From Clostridia bacterium (GTDB lineage Bacteria; Bacillota; Clostridia; Oscillospirales; JAAYXM01): DNA of 52,600 nucleotides. Under the pieces are notes generated by a model. It was not told where the DNA came from and made no database searches. It saw only the letters and a list, made by a program, of their open reading frames with translations. The translations under genes were made by a program, and so were the position numbers. Within the stretch, counting starts at the first letter, position 1. Every line of letters begins with the position of its first letter. The stretch covers positions 1 to 52,600 of the forward strand of contig JAFYQP010000002.1 in NCBI GenBank assembly GCA_017559855.1. Direction: 5' to 3'. Positions 1-6,798 of the stretch are shown here, piece by piece.

Positions 1-21
1 ATAAAAAAAGAAACAAGGAGC

Positions 22-111
22 ATGAAACTCACACTCCTTGCGATCTTTCTGCCTACAATTTGCGGACTTATCCTTTGTGGCTTTGTAAACTTAATATCCA
101 AAATTATATAA
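22..111 (+). CDS. Possible 29-residue hydrophobic peptide
   Basis: An ATG followed by 29 codons reads MKLTLLAIFLPTICGLILCG and continues to a TAA. The peptide has one Lys near each end and is otherwise hydrophobic, so a single membrane span is possible. An AAGGAG lies upstream at 15-20 but only one base from the ATG, which is too close for a normal site. CAAGGAG at 14-20 can pair with CTCCTTG at 34-40, which would hide both that sequence and the start. I do not recognise a family. It could be a small membrane peptide or chance. The stretch 112-202 shows nothing I can name. Confidence 0.22.
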   Translation: MKLTLLAIFLPTICGLILCGFVNLISKII

Positions 112-202
112 AAATCAATGCACGGTAAACGTCATTATGATGCAAAAACGCATCCCCATGCCAAAGACCGGGTTTAAAAATAGCCCAAAGATAAACTATA
201 AA

Positions 203-235
203 AAGGCAGGCGGCAATAATTATGCCGCCTGCCTT
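203..235 (-). terminator. Rho-independent terminator of wecC
   Basis: A perfect 13-bp stem (AAGGCAGGCGGCA at 203-215 with its complement at 223-235) encloses a 7-base AT loop. Read leftward it is followed by a short T run, and it lies 30 bases past the wecC stop. Confidence 0.85.
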
Positions 236-265
236 ACCATACTTTTTTAACACACTCATCATCCC

Positions 266-1486
266 TTACAGACGGTATGTACCGGGAAGGTCAACAACCT
301 TGCGTGTATCGAACACTACCTTTCCGGAAAGTTTCTGCATATTTTCCTTAATCTCATTATGATTTACCATAACAACAACCATATCAACGTCATTTAAGAA
401 CGCATCTAAATCGTGATACTGATTGGGTACGATGTCATCTGTGATAAAGGGATCATATGTTTTAAGCGGTGCTGCCAGATGACGTGCCTGACTCTCAAGC
501 AACTGTAATGTAGGCGACTCACGGCAGTCATCAACGTTTTCCTTATATGTAAGGCCGTAAAGACCTACACGGGAAATGTCGGTAATGCCGTTTTCCTTCA
601 TAATTTCGTGAATTCTGTTTAACACGAAATCCGGCATACCGTCATTGATATGCATGGACTGATTTGTAAGAAGTGCAAGGCTGGGATAATCGCCAACCAA
701 GAACCATGGATCAACGCTTATGCAATGGCCGCCAACACCGGGACCTGGCTGGAGGATGTTTACACGGGGGTGCATATTACAGATTTTGATAATCTCATAA
801 ACGTCCATATCGTCCTGACGGCAAATTTTTGCAAGTTCGTTTGCAAATGCGATATTTACCGCACGGAAAGTATTTTCAACAACCTTTGTCATTTCCGCGG
901 TACGGATGTCGGTAACTACGATTTCGCCTAAACAGAAAGAGGAGTAAAGTTCCTTTATCTTCTCGCCAACTTCCTTACTGTCTGCACCGATGGTACGGTT
1001 ATTGTGCAAAAGTTCGTACACCATATTGCCGGGGATAATACGCTCCGGTGCGTGAACAAGATTTAAGTCACGACCGATTACAAATCCGTTTTCCTCAATT
1101 ACCGGGCGGACGAATTTATCAATGGTGCCGGGTGAAACGGTGGATTCGATAACAACGGTAGCACCCTTCGGGCATACCGCCATAACGCTCTTAACCGCAG
1201 ACACAACGTATTTTGCATCGATTTTCTTGCTGAAACTGTCATATGGGGTGGGGACGGAAACGATGTAAACATCGGTTACCTGATAGTCGTTTGTGAACTT
1301 AATGCCGCCTTTGAGTGCGTCTGCAAAAAGTTCGTCCAGACCATCCTCCTTGAACGTGGTTTTACCTGCATTGAGGGTTGCCACAAGTTCCTTATTATAG
1401 TCTGTTCCCACAACCTCAACACCGTGAGATGCAAGCATAAGTGCGGTGGGAAGACCAATATATCCGAGACCTATTACATTTACCAT
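266..1486 (-). CDS. wecC: UDP-N-acetyl-D-mannosamine dehydrogenase
   Basis: A 406-residue cytosolic nucleotide-sugar dehydrogenase of the UDP-Glc/GDP-Man dehydrogenase family. Such enzymes oxidise the C6 hydroxyl of the sugar twice with NAD+, giving a uronic acid. The N-terminus shows the Rossmann motif GLGYIG (residues 6-11). The catalytic Cys255 sits in GPGVGGHCISVDPWF, the form typical of WecC rather than of UDP-glucose dehydrogenases. The C-terminal domain has GLTYKENVDDCRESP. The start follows AGGAGCG with 7-8 bases of spacing. It has its own promoter and terminator, so it is a single-gene unit. No UDP-GlcNAc 2-epimerase is nearby. The family is certain; ManNAc as substrate is inferred from the motif. 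The product could feed the wall-polymer genes further right. Confidence 0.9.
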   Translation of the reverse strand: MVNVIGLGYIGLPTALMLASHGVEVVGTDYNKELVATLNAGKTTFKEDGLDELFADALKGGIKFTNDYQVTDVYIVSVPTPYDSFSKKIDAKYVVSAVKSVMAVCPKGATVVIESTVSPGTIDKFVRPVIEENGFVIGRDLNLVHAPERIIPGNMVYELLHNNRTIGADSKEVGEKIKELYSSFCLGEIVVTDIRTAEMTKVVENTFRAVNIAFANELAKICRQDDMDVYEIIKICNMHPRVNILQPGPGVGGHCISVDPWFLVGDYPSLALLTNQSMHINDGMPDFVLNRIHEIMKENGITDISRVGLYGLTYKENVDDCRESPTLQLLESQARHLAAPLKTYDPFITDDIVPNQYHDLDAFLNDVDMVVVMVNHNEIKENMQKLSGKVVFDTRKVVDLPGTYRL

Positions 1487-1522
1487 TTTTATACGCTCCT
1501 TTTTAAGTTCGTACTTATTATT

Positions 1523-1551
1523 ATAATATCACACTAAATATCTGTTGTCAA
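1523..1551 (-). promoter_or_regulatory. Sigma-A-type promoter of wecC
   Basis: Read leftward: TTGACA (complement of 1546-1551), 17 bases, then TATTAT (complement of 1523-1528). It points at wecC, with a predicted transcript start near 1516. Its -35 box is 12 bases from the -35 box of the promoter facing the other way. Confidence 0.75.
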
Positions 1552-1563
1552 TTCTTGCCGTAC

Positions 1564-1592
1564 TTGACAGATGCAAATCTTGAATGTATCAT
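1564..1592 (+). promoter_or_regulatory. Sigma-A-type promoter of the 68-residue protein
   Basis: TTGACA at 1564-1569, a 17-base spacer, and TATCAT at 1587-1592. The predicted transcript start is near 1599, giving a leader of about 25 bases. Confidence 0.75.
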
Positions 1593-1624
1593 TATATTAC
1601 TAAATCTTTATGGAGGCAAAAACA

Positions 1625-1831
1625 ATGGATAACATTCAGGCTACTTTTTTAAACGATGAGTTTGAAAATTCTATGACAGGAGAAAAAGTTGAGGGTATTA
1701 CCGTTATCGTAGACGGTGATTTCAAGGATTTTCTCTATGACATTCTTGAGAAAAATGGTGACAAGTACTCAAACGTTACCGAGATTGTAAAGGACGCTAT
1801 GGTAATCGGCCTTAAAACAATGATCGACTAA
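1625..1831 (+). CDS. Small acidic hypothetical protein (68 aa)
   Basis: I do not recognise this protein. GGAGG at 1612-1616 sits eight bases before the ATG at 1625; an ATG at 1610 overlaps that sequence and is not used as the start. The protein begins MDNIQATFL and is rich in Asp, Glu and Val. It has no Cys, signal peptide or membrane span. The C-terminal half (YSNVTEIVKDAMVIGLKTMI) looks helical, with a hydrophobic face like that of small DNA-binding or dimerising proteins, though this is only an impression. It is a single-gene unit with a strong promoter and a perfect terminator, so it is probably well expressed. Confidence 0.75.
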   Translation: MDNIQATFLNDEFENSMTGEKVEGITVIVDGDFKDFLYDILEKNGDKYSNVTEIVKDAMVIGLKTMID

Positions 1832-1840
1832 TTAAAAAGA

Positions 1841-1874
1841 AAAAAGCCGTGTGGTGCAAACCACACGGCTTTTT
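1841..1874. terminator. Bidirectional terminator
   Basis: A perfect 15-bp stem (AAAAAGCCGTGTGGT at 1841-1855 with its complement at 1860-1874) closes a GCAA tetraloop. It has A and T runs on both flanks, so it can serve the small gene on the plus strand and transketolase on the minus strand. Confidence 0.95.
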
Positions 1875-1889
1875 GCTATATAATCGGTA

Positions 1890-3872
1890 CTACTTAATTA
1901 ATGCTTTTGCCTTTGCAACTACGTTCTCAACGGTGAAGCCGAACTTCTTGAAGAGAAGACCTGCAGGAGCAGATGCACCAAAGTGGTCGATGGAGATGAT
2001 GTCGCCGTCAAGACCAACGTACTTATCCCAACCGAAAGAAGAGCCTGCTTCAACAGCAAGACGTGCACGAACACTCTTGGGAAGAACGCTTTCCTTATAT
2101 TCAGCACTCTGCATCTCGAAGAGTGACATGGAGGGCATACTTACAACACGAGCATCAATGCCGTCTTTTGCAAGTTCTGCGTGTGCATTGTATGCAAGTT
2201 CAACCTCGGAACCGGAAGCGATAATGATTACGTCCGGAGTCTCCTTCTTGGAATCGAGAAGAACGTATGCACCCTTGAGTGCATCCTTGCCGCTTTCCTT
2301 GTACTGCGGTAAGTTCTGGCGGGTAAGAGCAAGGCCAACCGGATGTTTGCCGTTGGTTACTGCATAGTACCAAGCAGCAGCGGTTTCGGTGCCGTCTGCC
2401 GGACGGAAATCAACAAAACCGGGGATGGAACGCATTGCTGCGAGTTGTTCGATAGGCTGATGTGTAGGACCGTCCTCGCCAACGCCGATACTGTCATGGG
2501 TTAAGATGTAAGTAACAGGCTGATTCATAAGAGCGGAAAGTCGCATTGCCGGCTTCTCGTAATCGGAGAATACGAAGAAGGTTGCATTGTATGCGAAAAG
2601 TCCGCCGTGAACGGAGATAGCATTGGAGATAGCACCCATTGCGTGTTCACGAACGCCGAAGTGTAAGTTGTTACCTGCGTAATTATCCTTGGAGAAATCG
2701 CCCATACCGTTCATATAACTCTTATTGGAGGGTGCAAGGTCAGCAGAGCCGCCGAAGAGATTGGGAACGAATTTAGCAAGGCGATTTAAAACCTCACCGG
2801 AGGTTGCACGGGTTGCCATGGGCTTGTCTTCAAATGCCCAGAACTCATCAGAATTGAGTGCGTCCATATCAACCTTGCCGCTGAACCAGAGTTCCCATTC
2901 CTTTGCAAGGTCGGGATATGCCTTTGCATATTCTGCGAAAGCCTTGTCCCAAGCGTCAACGTTTGCGTCAAGTTCTGCAATCTTTGCAGCCATAAAGTCT
3001 GCAACCTCGCTTGATACAAAGAACTCATCTGCGGGCATACCGAGATTCTTCTTTAAATCAACGATGTTATCTGCACCTAAAGGCTCACCATGGGAGGAAG
3101 CCTTACCTGCCTTAGCGGAGCCATAGCCGATAACGGTGGTAATCTTGATGATTGTCGGGCGGGTTGTGTCTGCCTTTGCAGCATCGATTGCAGCGTTGAT
3201 TGCATCTAAGTCATTGCCGTCTGCAACTTCAAGAGTCTGCCAACCATATGCAGCGAAACGAGCGTTAACATCCTCGGTAAATGCGATGTCGGTGTTACCT
3301 TCAATGGTAATGGAGTTGGAATCGTATAAAACGATAAGTTTACCGAGACCTAAAGTACCTGCAAGAGATGCAGCCTCTGCGGAAACACCTTCCATAAGAC
3401 AACCATCACCGCAAAGAACGTACGTAAAGTGGTCAACTACATTGTGACCTTCACGGTTAAATTTTGCAGCAAGATGTGCCTCTGCCATAGCAAAGCCAAC
3501 ACCATTTGCAATACCCTGACCTAAGGGGCCGGTTGTAATTTCAACACCCTTTGTGTGGCCAAATTCCGGATGACCGGGAGTAAGGCTGTCAAGCTGACGG
3601 AAGTTCTTAAGGTCGTCCATTGACACGCCGTAGCCGAAAAGGTGGAATAAACTATAGATAAGTGCGGAGCCGTGGCCTGCGGATAAAATGAAGCGGTCAC
3701 GGTTTGCCCAATTTAAGTTCTTCGGGCTGTGCTTCATCTGATTTGCCCAGATTGCGTATGCAATGGGAGCAGCACCGAGGGGAAGGCCCGGATGACCGGA
3801 ATTTGCCTTCTGTACGGTTTCAGCAGAGAGCACACGAATAGTATTTACTACGTTAGTTTCGATTTTATTCAT
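1890..3872 (-). CDS. tkt: Transketolase
   Basis: A 660-residue thiamine-diphosphate enzyme of the non-oxidative pentose phosphate pathway that moves two-carbon ketol units between sugar phosphates. The N-terminal domain shows NSGHPGLPLGAAP, GHGSALIYSL and the ThDP/Mg motif GDGCLMEG followed by LYDSNSITIEGNTD. The middle domain has GSADLAPSNKS and FGVREHAMGAI with the catalytic Glu. The C-terminal domain ends the chain at normal length. The start is the ATG at 3872, six bases from AGAGGTG. A GTG nine bases upstream lies inside that ribosome site and is unlikely to be used. The gene is monocistronic, with its own promoter and the shared terminator at 1841-1874. Confidence 0.97.
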   Translation of the reverse strand: MNKIETNVVNTIRVLSAETVQKANSGHPGLPLGAAPIAYAIWANQMKHSPKNLNWANRDRFILSAGHGSALIYSLFHLFGYGVSMDDLKNFRQLDSLTPGHPEFGHTKGVEITTGPLGQGIANGVGFAMAEAHLAAKFNREGHNVVDHFTYVLCGDGCLMEGVSAEAASLAGTLGLGKLIVLYDSNSITIEGNTDIAFTEDVNARFAAYGWQTLEVADGNDLDAINAAIDAAKADTTRPTIIKITTVIGYGSAKAGKASSHGEPLGADNIVDLKKNLGMPADEFFVSSEVADFMAAKIAELDANVDAWDKAFAEYAKAYPDLAKEWELWFSGKVDMDALNSDEFWAFEDKPMATRATSGEVLNRLAKFVPNLFGGSADLAPSNKSYMNGMGDFSKDNYAGNNLHFGVREHAMGAISNAISVHGGLFAYNATFFVFSDYEKPAMRLSALMNQPVTYILTHDSIGVGEDGPTHQPIEQLAAMRSIPGFVDFRPADGTETAAAWYYAVTNGKHPVGLALTRQNLPQYKESGKDALKGAYVLLDSKKETPDVIIIASGSEVELAYNAHAELAKDGIDARVVSMPSMSLFEMQSAEYKESVLPKSVRARLAVEAGSSFGWDKYVGLDGDIISIDHFGASAPAGLLFKKFGFTVENVVAKAKALIK

Positions 3873-3917
3873 GTTTTTCACCTCTTATAAAATTTTGAGC
3901 AAAATAACTTAATATAC

Positions 3918-3946
3918 ATTATACACTATATTTTTCAATTTGTTAA
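3918..3946 (-). promoter_or_regulatory. Sigma-A-type promoter of tkt
   Basis: Read leftward: TTAACA (complement of 3941-3946), 17 bases, then a perfect TATAAT (complement of 3918-3923). It lies in a very AT-rich stretch about 45 bases before the tkt start. Confidence 0.75.
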
Positions 3947-3982
3947 TATTTTTTTAAATTTTTTCAAAAAATAAAAAAGTTC

Positions 3983-4011
3983 TTTACATTTTTGCAAAGT
4001 CGTGCTACAAT
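3983..4011 (+). promoter_or_regulatory. Sigma-A-type promoter of rpsO-pnp
   Basis: TTTACA at 3983-3988, a 17-base spacer, and TACAAT at 4006-4011. The predicted transcript start is near 4018, so the rpsO leader is about 128 bases, long for a simple ribosomal-protein gene. Confidence 0.75.
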
Positions 4012-4017
4012 ATCTAG

Positions 4018-4145
4018 GCGTGGGTTTTTGCCTATGCGATGTCCCTTGTCTATGTTTGGGGATAAAGCCTTGCTACTTAAAGGTTTTTCACCCACCCCAT
4101 ACGCAGATTGGCGGATAAAAAATCTATAGAAAGGTGAAGTGCATT
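4018..4145 (+). promoter_or_regulatory. Structured rpsO leader, candidate S15 autoregulatory RNA
   Basis: The 128-base leader can fold. GTGGGT at 4020-4025 pairs with ACCCAC at 4090-4095, enclosing TCCC (about 4042-4045) that can pair with GGGGA (about 4058-4062). After this comes an unpaired A-rich stretch and AAGGTG at 4131-4136. Several unrelated rpsO leader structures through which S15 represses its own translation are known, so a leader of this length in this position is a candidate. The exact fold is inference. Confidence 0.4.
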
Positions 4146-4412
4146 ATGATTTTAAAAGAGCAGAAGACCGCGGTTATTGAGAAAAACCGCACTCATCCGA
4201 CCGACACCGGTTCGCCTGAGGTTCAGATCGCTATCTTAACCGAGCGTATTGCTCAGCTCACCGAGCATCTTAAGGTACACCACAAGGATAACCATTCCCG
4301 TCGTGGTCTCTTACAGATGGTTGGTAAACGCCGTAATCTTTTAAACTACCTTGCAAAGAAAGATATCGAGCGTTATCGTGCAATCGTTGCTAAGTTAGGT
4401 CTGAGAAAGTAA
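4146..4412 (+). CDS. rpsO: Ribosomal protein S15
   Basis: An 88-residue small-subunit protein that binds the 16S rRNA central domain early in assembly. The family signature is plain: [20 protein letters not shown] in the N-terminal helices, then [20 protein letters not shown], the rRNA-binding segment. Length matches the usual 88-89 residues. The ATG at 4146 lies nine bases after AAGGTG; an upstream GTG at 4134 is inside that ribosome site. It is first in an rpsO-pnp unit, a pairing common across bacteria, and is separated from pnp by two strong hairpins. Confidence 0.97.
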   Translation: MILKEQKTAVIEKNRTHPTDTGSPEVQIAILTERIAQLTEHLKVHHKDNHSRRGLLQMVGKRRNLLNYLAKKDIERYRAIVAKLGLRK

Positions 4413-4421
4413 TTGACTATG

Positions 4422-4458
4422 AGAGGGTAAGATACAGTTTTGCTGTGTCTTACCCTCT
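4422..4458 (+). promoter_or_regulatory. Strong hairpin directly after rpsO
   Basis: A 16-bp stem (4422-4437 with 4443-4458, one G-U pair) encloses a TTTTG loop. It is followed by ATTGTCTG, not a T run, so it is a poor intrinsic terminator. It could act as a weak terminator, a 3' stabiliser of rpsO mRNA or a nuclease processing site. Confidence 0.7.
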
Positions 4459-4461
4459 ATT

Positions 4462-4560
4462 GTCTGAGTGAATTTTGCGTGGTGTTTGTTTAGCAGTTGA
4501 ATTTGCCTCCGATACATCGGGGTCAGACTCAAATGCTAAACATACGCTCTTCACTCAGAC
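4462..4560 (+). promoter_or_regulatory. Long irregular hairpin in the pnp leader
   Basis: A roughly 99-base irregular helix occupies nearly the whole space before pnp. The arms pair as 4462-4472 with 4550-4560 (11 bp, perfect), GCGT 4477-4480 with ACGC 4544-4547, GTTTAGCA 4488-4495 with 4534-4541, TTTG 4502-4505 with CAAA 4530-4533, and CCGA 4509-4512 with TCGG 4517-4520. In E. coli a pnp leader hairpin is cut by RNase III, and PNPase then represses its own mRNA. The geometry here suggests the same logic. Confidence 0.65.
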
Positions 4561-4585
4561 GCTGAGTATGAAAGGAGAGTATAAA

Positions 4586-6709
4586 ATGATTAGAAAAATG
4601 GAATTTAATAAGTTCCGCACTTTCGAAACCGAGTATGCAGGTCGCAAACTCGTAGTCGAGACCGGCAAAATGGCAGGTCTTGCAAACGGCTCTTGTCTTC
4701 TTCGTTACGGCGAGACCGTTGTTTTGGTTACCGCAACCGCTTCCGAAAAGCCCCGTGCAGGTATCGACTTCTTCCCCTTGTCAGTTGACTTTGAGGAGCG
4801 TCTTTACGCAGTAGGTCGTATTCCCGGAAGTTTTATGCGTCGCGAAGGTCGTCCCAGCGAGCGTGCAATCCTTGCATCCCGTCTTATCGACCGTCCTACA
4901 CGTCCCCTCTTCCCCTCTGATATGAGAAATGACGTTGCAATCGCTGCAACCGTTTTATCCGTTGACAATGAGTGCTTACCTGAAATTATCGCTATGATCG
5001 GCACCTCTATCGCAATCTCCATCTCCGACATTCCGTGGGGTGGTCCGGTAGGCGGCATCAACATCGGCTACGTTGACGGCGAGTTTGTTATGAATCCGGG
5101 TTCCGATGCACGTGCAAAGAGCAGCCTTAACTTAACCGTTGCAGGTACTGCAGAAAAGGTTGTTATGATCGAGGCGGGCGCTGACCAGATTCCCGACGAC
5201 ATCATGTACGACGCAATTATGTTTGCACATGAGGAAATCAAGAAACTCGTTGCTTTCATTTCCGAAATCAAGGCTGAAATCGGCCTTCCCAAGTTTGAAT
5301 ATGCAAAGGCTGCATTTGACTATGACCTCTTTGAGGACATCAAGGCTTATGCAATCGACAAGGTTCGTTACTGCATGGATACCGATGATAAACTTATCCG
5401 TGATGAGCGTCTCCGTGTTCTTTCCGAAGAACTCACAGAGCAGTTTATCGAGAAGTACCCCGAAATGGAAACCTATCTTGGCGAGTGTCTCTACAAAATC
5501 CAGAAGATGGTTGTTCGTGAATGGTTACTTCAGGGCAAGCGTGTTGACGGTCGTGCACTTGACGAAATCCGTCCCCTTGCTGCAGAGGTTGGCGTTCTTC
5601 CCAGAACCCACGGTACCGGTATGTTCACCCGTGGTCAGACTCAGGTTCTCACCGTTGCTACCCTCGGTACCATCGGTGATCAGCAGTTACTTGACACAAT
5701 CTACGAGGAGGAAACCAAGCGTTACCTCCACCACTATAACTTCCCGTCTTATTCCGTAGGTGAGGCTCGTCCCAGCCGCGGTCCCGGCCGTCGTGAAATC
5801 GGTCACGGTGCTCTTGCAGAACGTGCTCTTGAACCGGTTATCCCGTCCGAGGCAGAGTTCCCCTATTCCATCCGTCTTGTTTCCGAGGTTCTTAGTTCCA
5901 ACGGTTCCACCTCTCAGGGCTCTATCTGCGGTTCCACCCTCGCACTTATGGATGCAGGTGTACCGATCAAGGCTCCCATTGCAGGTATCTCCTGTGGTCT
6001 TGTTACCAAGGATGACCAGTGGCTCACCTTCATCGACATTCAGGGCGTTGAGGACTTCTACGGCGATATGGACTTTAAGGTTGCCGGCAGTAAGGCAGGT
6101 ATCACCGCAATCCAGATGGACCTTAAGGTTGACGGTTTAACTCCCGAAATCATCCGCAGTGCACTCACCATTACCCGTGATGCACGTTATCAGATTTTAG
6201 ACGAGATTATGCTCCCCTGCATCGCAGAACCGAGAGCTGAGCTTTCCAAATACGCTCCCAAGATGCTCCACATGACCATTGATCCGGACAAGATCCGTGA
6301 CGTAATCGGTAAGGGCGGCAGCGTTATCCAGAAGATTTGTGCTGACACCGGTGCTAAGGTTGATATTGAGGATGACGGTAACGTTTACATCTCCGGTATT
6401 GAGCAGGAGGCATGTGAACGTGCAATGGCAATTATCAAGACCATTGTAAGCGATCCTGAGGTTGGCACACTTTACTACGGTAAGGTTGTTCGTCTTATGC
6501 CCTTTGGTGCATTCGTTGAACTCGCACCCGGCAAGGATGGTATGGTTCACATTTCCAAACTTGAAAATCACCGTGTAGAAAAGGTTGAGGACGTTCTCAA
6601 CGTTGGCGATATGACCTGGGTTAAGGTTATTGAAATCGACAAGCAAGGTCGTATCAACCTCTCCCGTAAGGATGCCTACAACGAAATGGCAGAGTCTGAA
6701 AACAAGTAG
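4586..6709 (+). CDS. pnp: Polynucleotide phosphorylase
   Basis: A 707-residue 3'-to-5' exoribonuclease that uses phosphate to release nucleoside diphosphates. It forms a trimer and acts in mRNA decay in the cytosol. It shows two RNase PH-like domains (first: GRKLVVETGKMAGLANGSC; second: QGKRVDGRALDEIRPLAAEV), a KH domain with DVIGKGGSVIQKI near residues 560-575, and a C-terminal S1 domain with YYGKVVRLMPFGAFVEL. Length is normal. The ATG at 4586 lies eight bases after AAAGGAGA; the open frame runs back to 4475, but that part overlaps the leader hairpin and has no ribosome site. It is second gene after rpsO and is probably controlled through the hairpin. Confidence 0.97.
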   Translation: MIRKMEFNKFRTFETEYAGRKLVVETGKMAGLANGSCLLRYGETVVLVTATASEKPRAGIDFFPLSVDFEERLYAVGRIPGSFMRREGRPSERAILASRLIDRPTRPLFPSDMRNDVAIAATVLSVDNECLPEIIAMIGTSIAISISDIPWGGPVGGINIGYVDGEFVMNPGSDARAKSSLNLTVAGTAEKVVMIEAGADQIPDDIMYDAIMFAHEEIKKLVAFISEIKAEIGLPKFEYAKAAFDYDLFEDIKAYAIDKVRYCMDTDDKLIRDERLRVLSEELTEQFIEKYPEMETYLGECLYKIQKMVVREWLLQGKRVDGRALDEIRPLAAEVGVLPRTHGTGMFTRGQTQVLTVATLGTIGDQQLLDTIYEEETKRYLHHYNFPSYSVGEARPSRGPGRREIGHGALAERALEPVIPSEAEFPYSIRLVSEVLSSNGSTSQGSICGSTLALMDAGVPIKAPIAGISCGLVTKDDQWLTFIDIQGVEDFYGDMDFKVAGSKAGITAIQMDLKVDGLTPEIIRSALTITRDARYQILDEIMLPCIAEPRAELSKYAPKMLHMTIDPDKIRDVIGKGGSVIQKICADTGAKVDIEDDGNVYISGIEQEACERAMAIIKTIVSDPEVGTLYYGKVVRLMPFGAFVELAPGKDGMVHISKLENHRVEKVEDVLNVGDMTWVKVIEIDKQGRINLSRKDAYNEMAESENK

Positions 6710-6722
6710 TTTAAAACTTTTT

Positions 6723-6753
6723 AAAGCCGATGGCAATGCCATCGGCTTTTTTT
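6723..6753 (+). terminator. Rho-independent terminator of pnp
   Basis: A 12-bp stem (AAAGCCGATGGC at 6723-6734 with 6738-6749) is followed by a run of T, 13 bases after the pnp stop. Confidence 0.93.
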
Positions 6754-6798
6754 ATGTAATTTTCGCCCTCCTCGTCGAATAAATTATCCGAGAGGGGG

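Noticed and set aside
1849-2367. 172-codon plus-strand frame inside transketolase
   Set aside because: It begins inside the terminator stem and lies opposite tkt; its Ser/Arg-rich product is typical of antisense frames.
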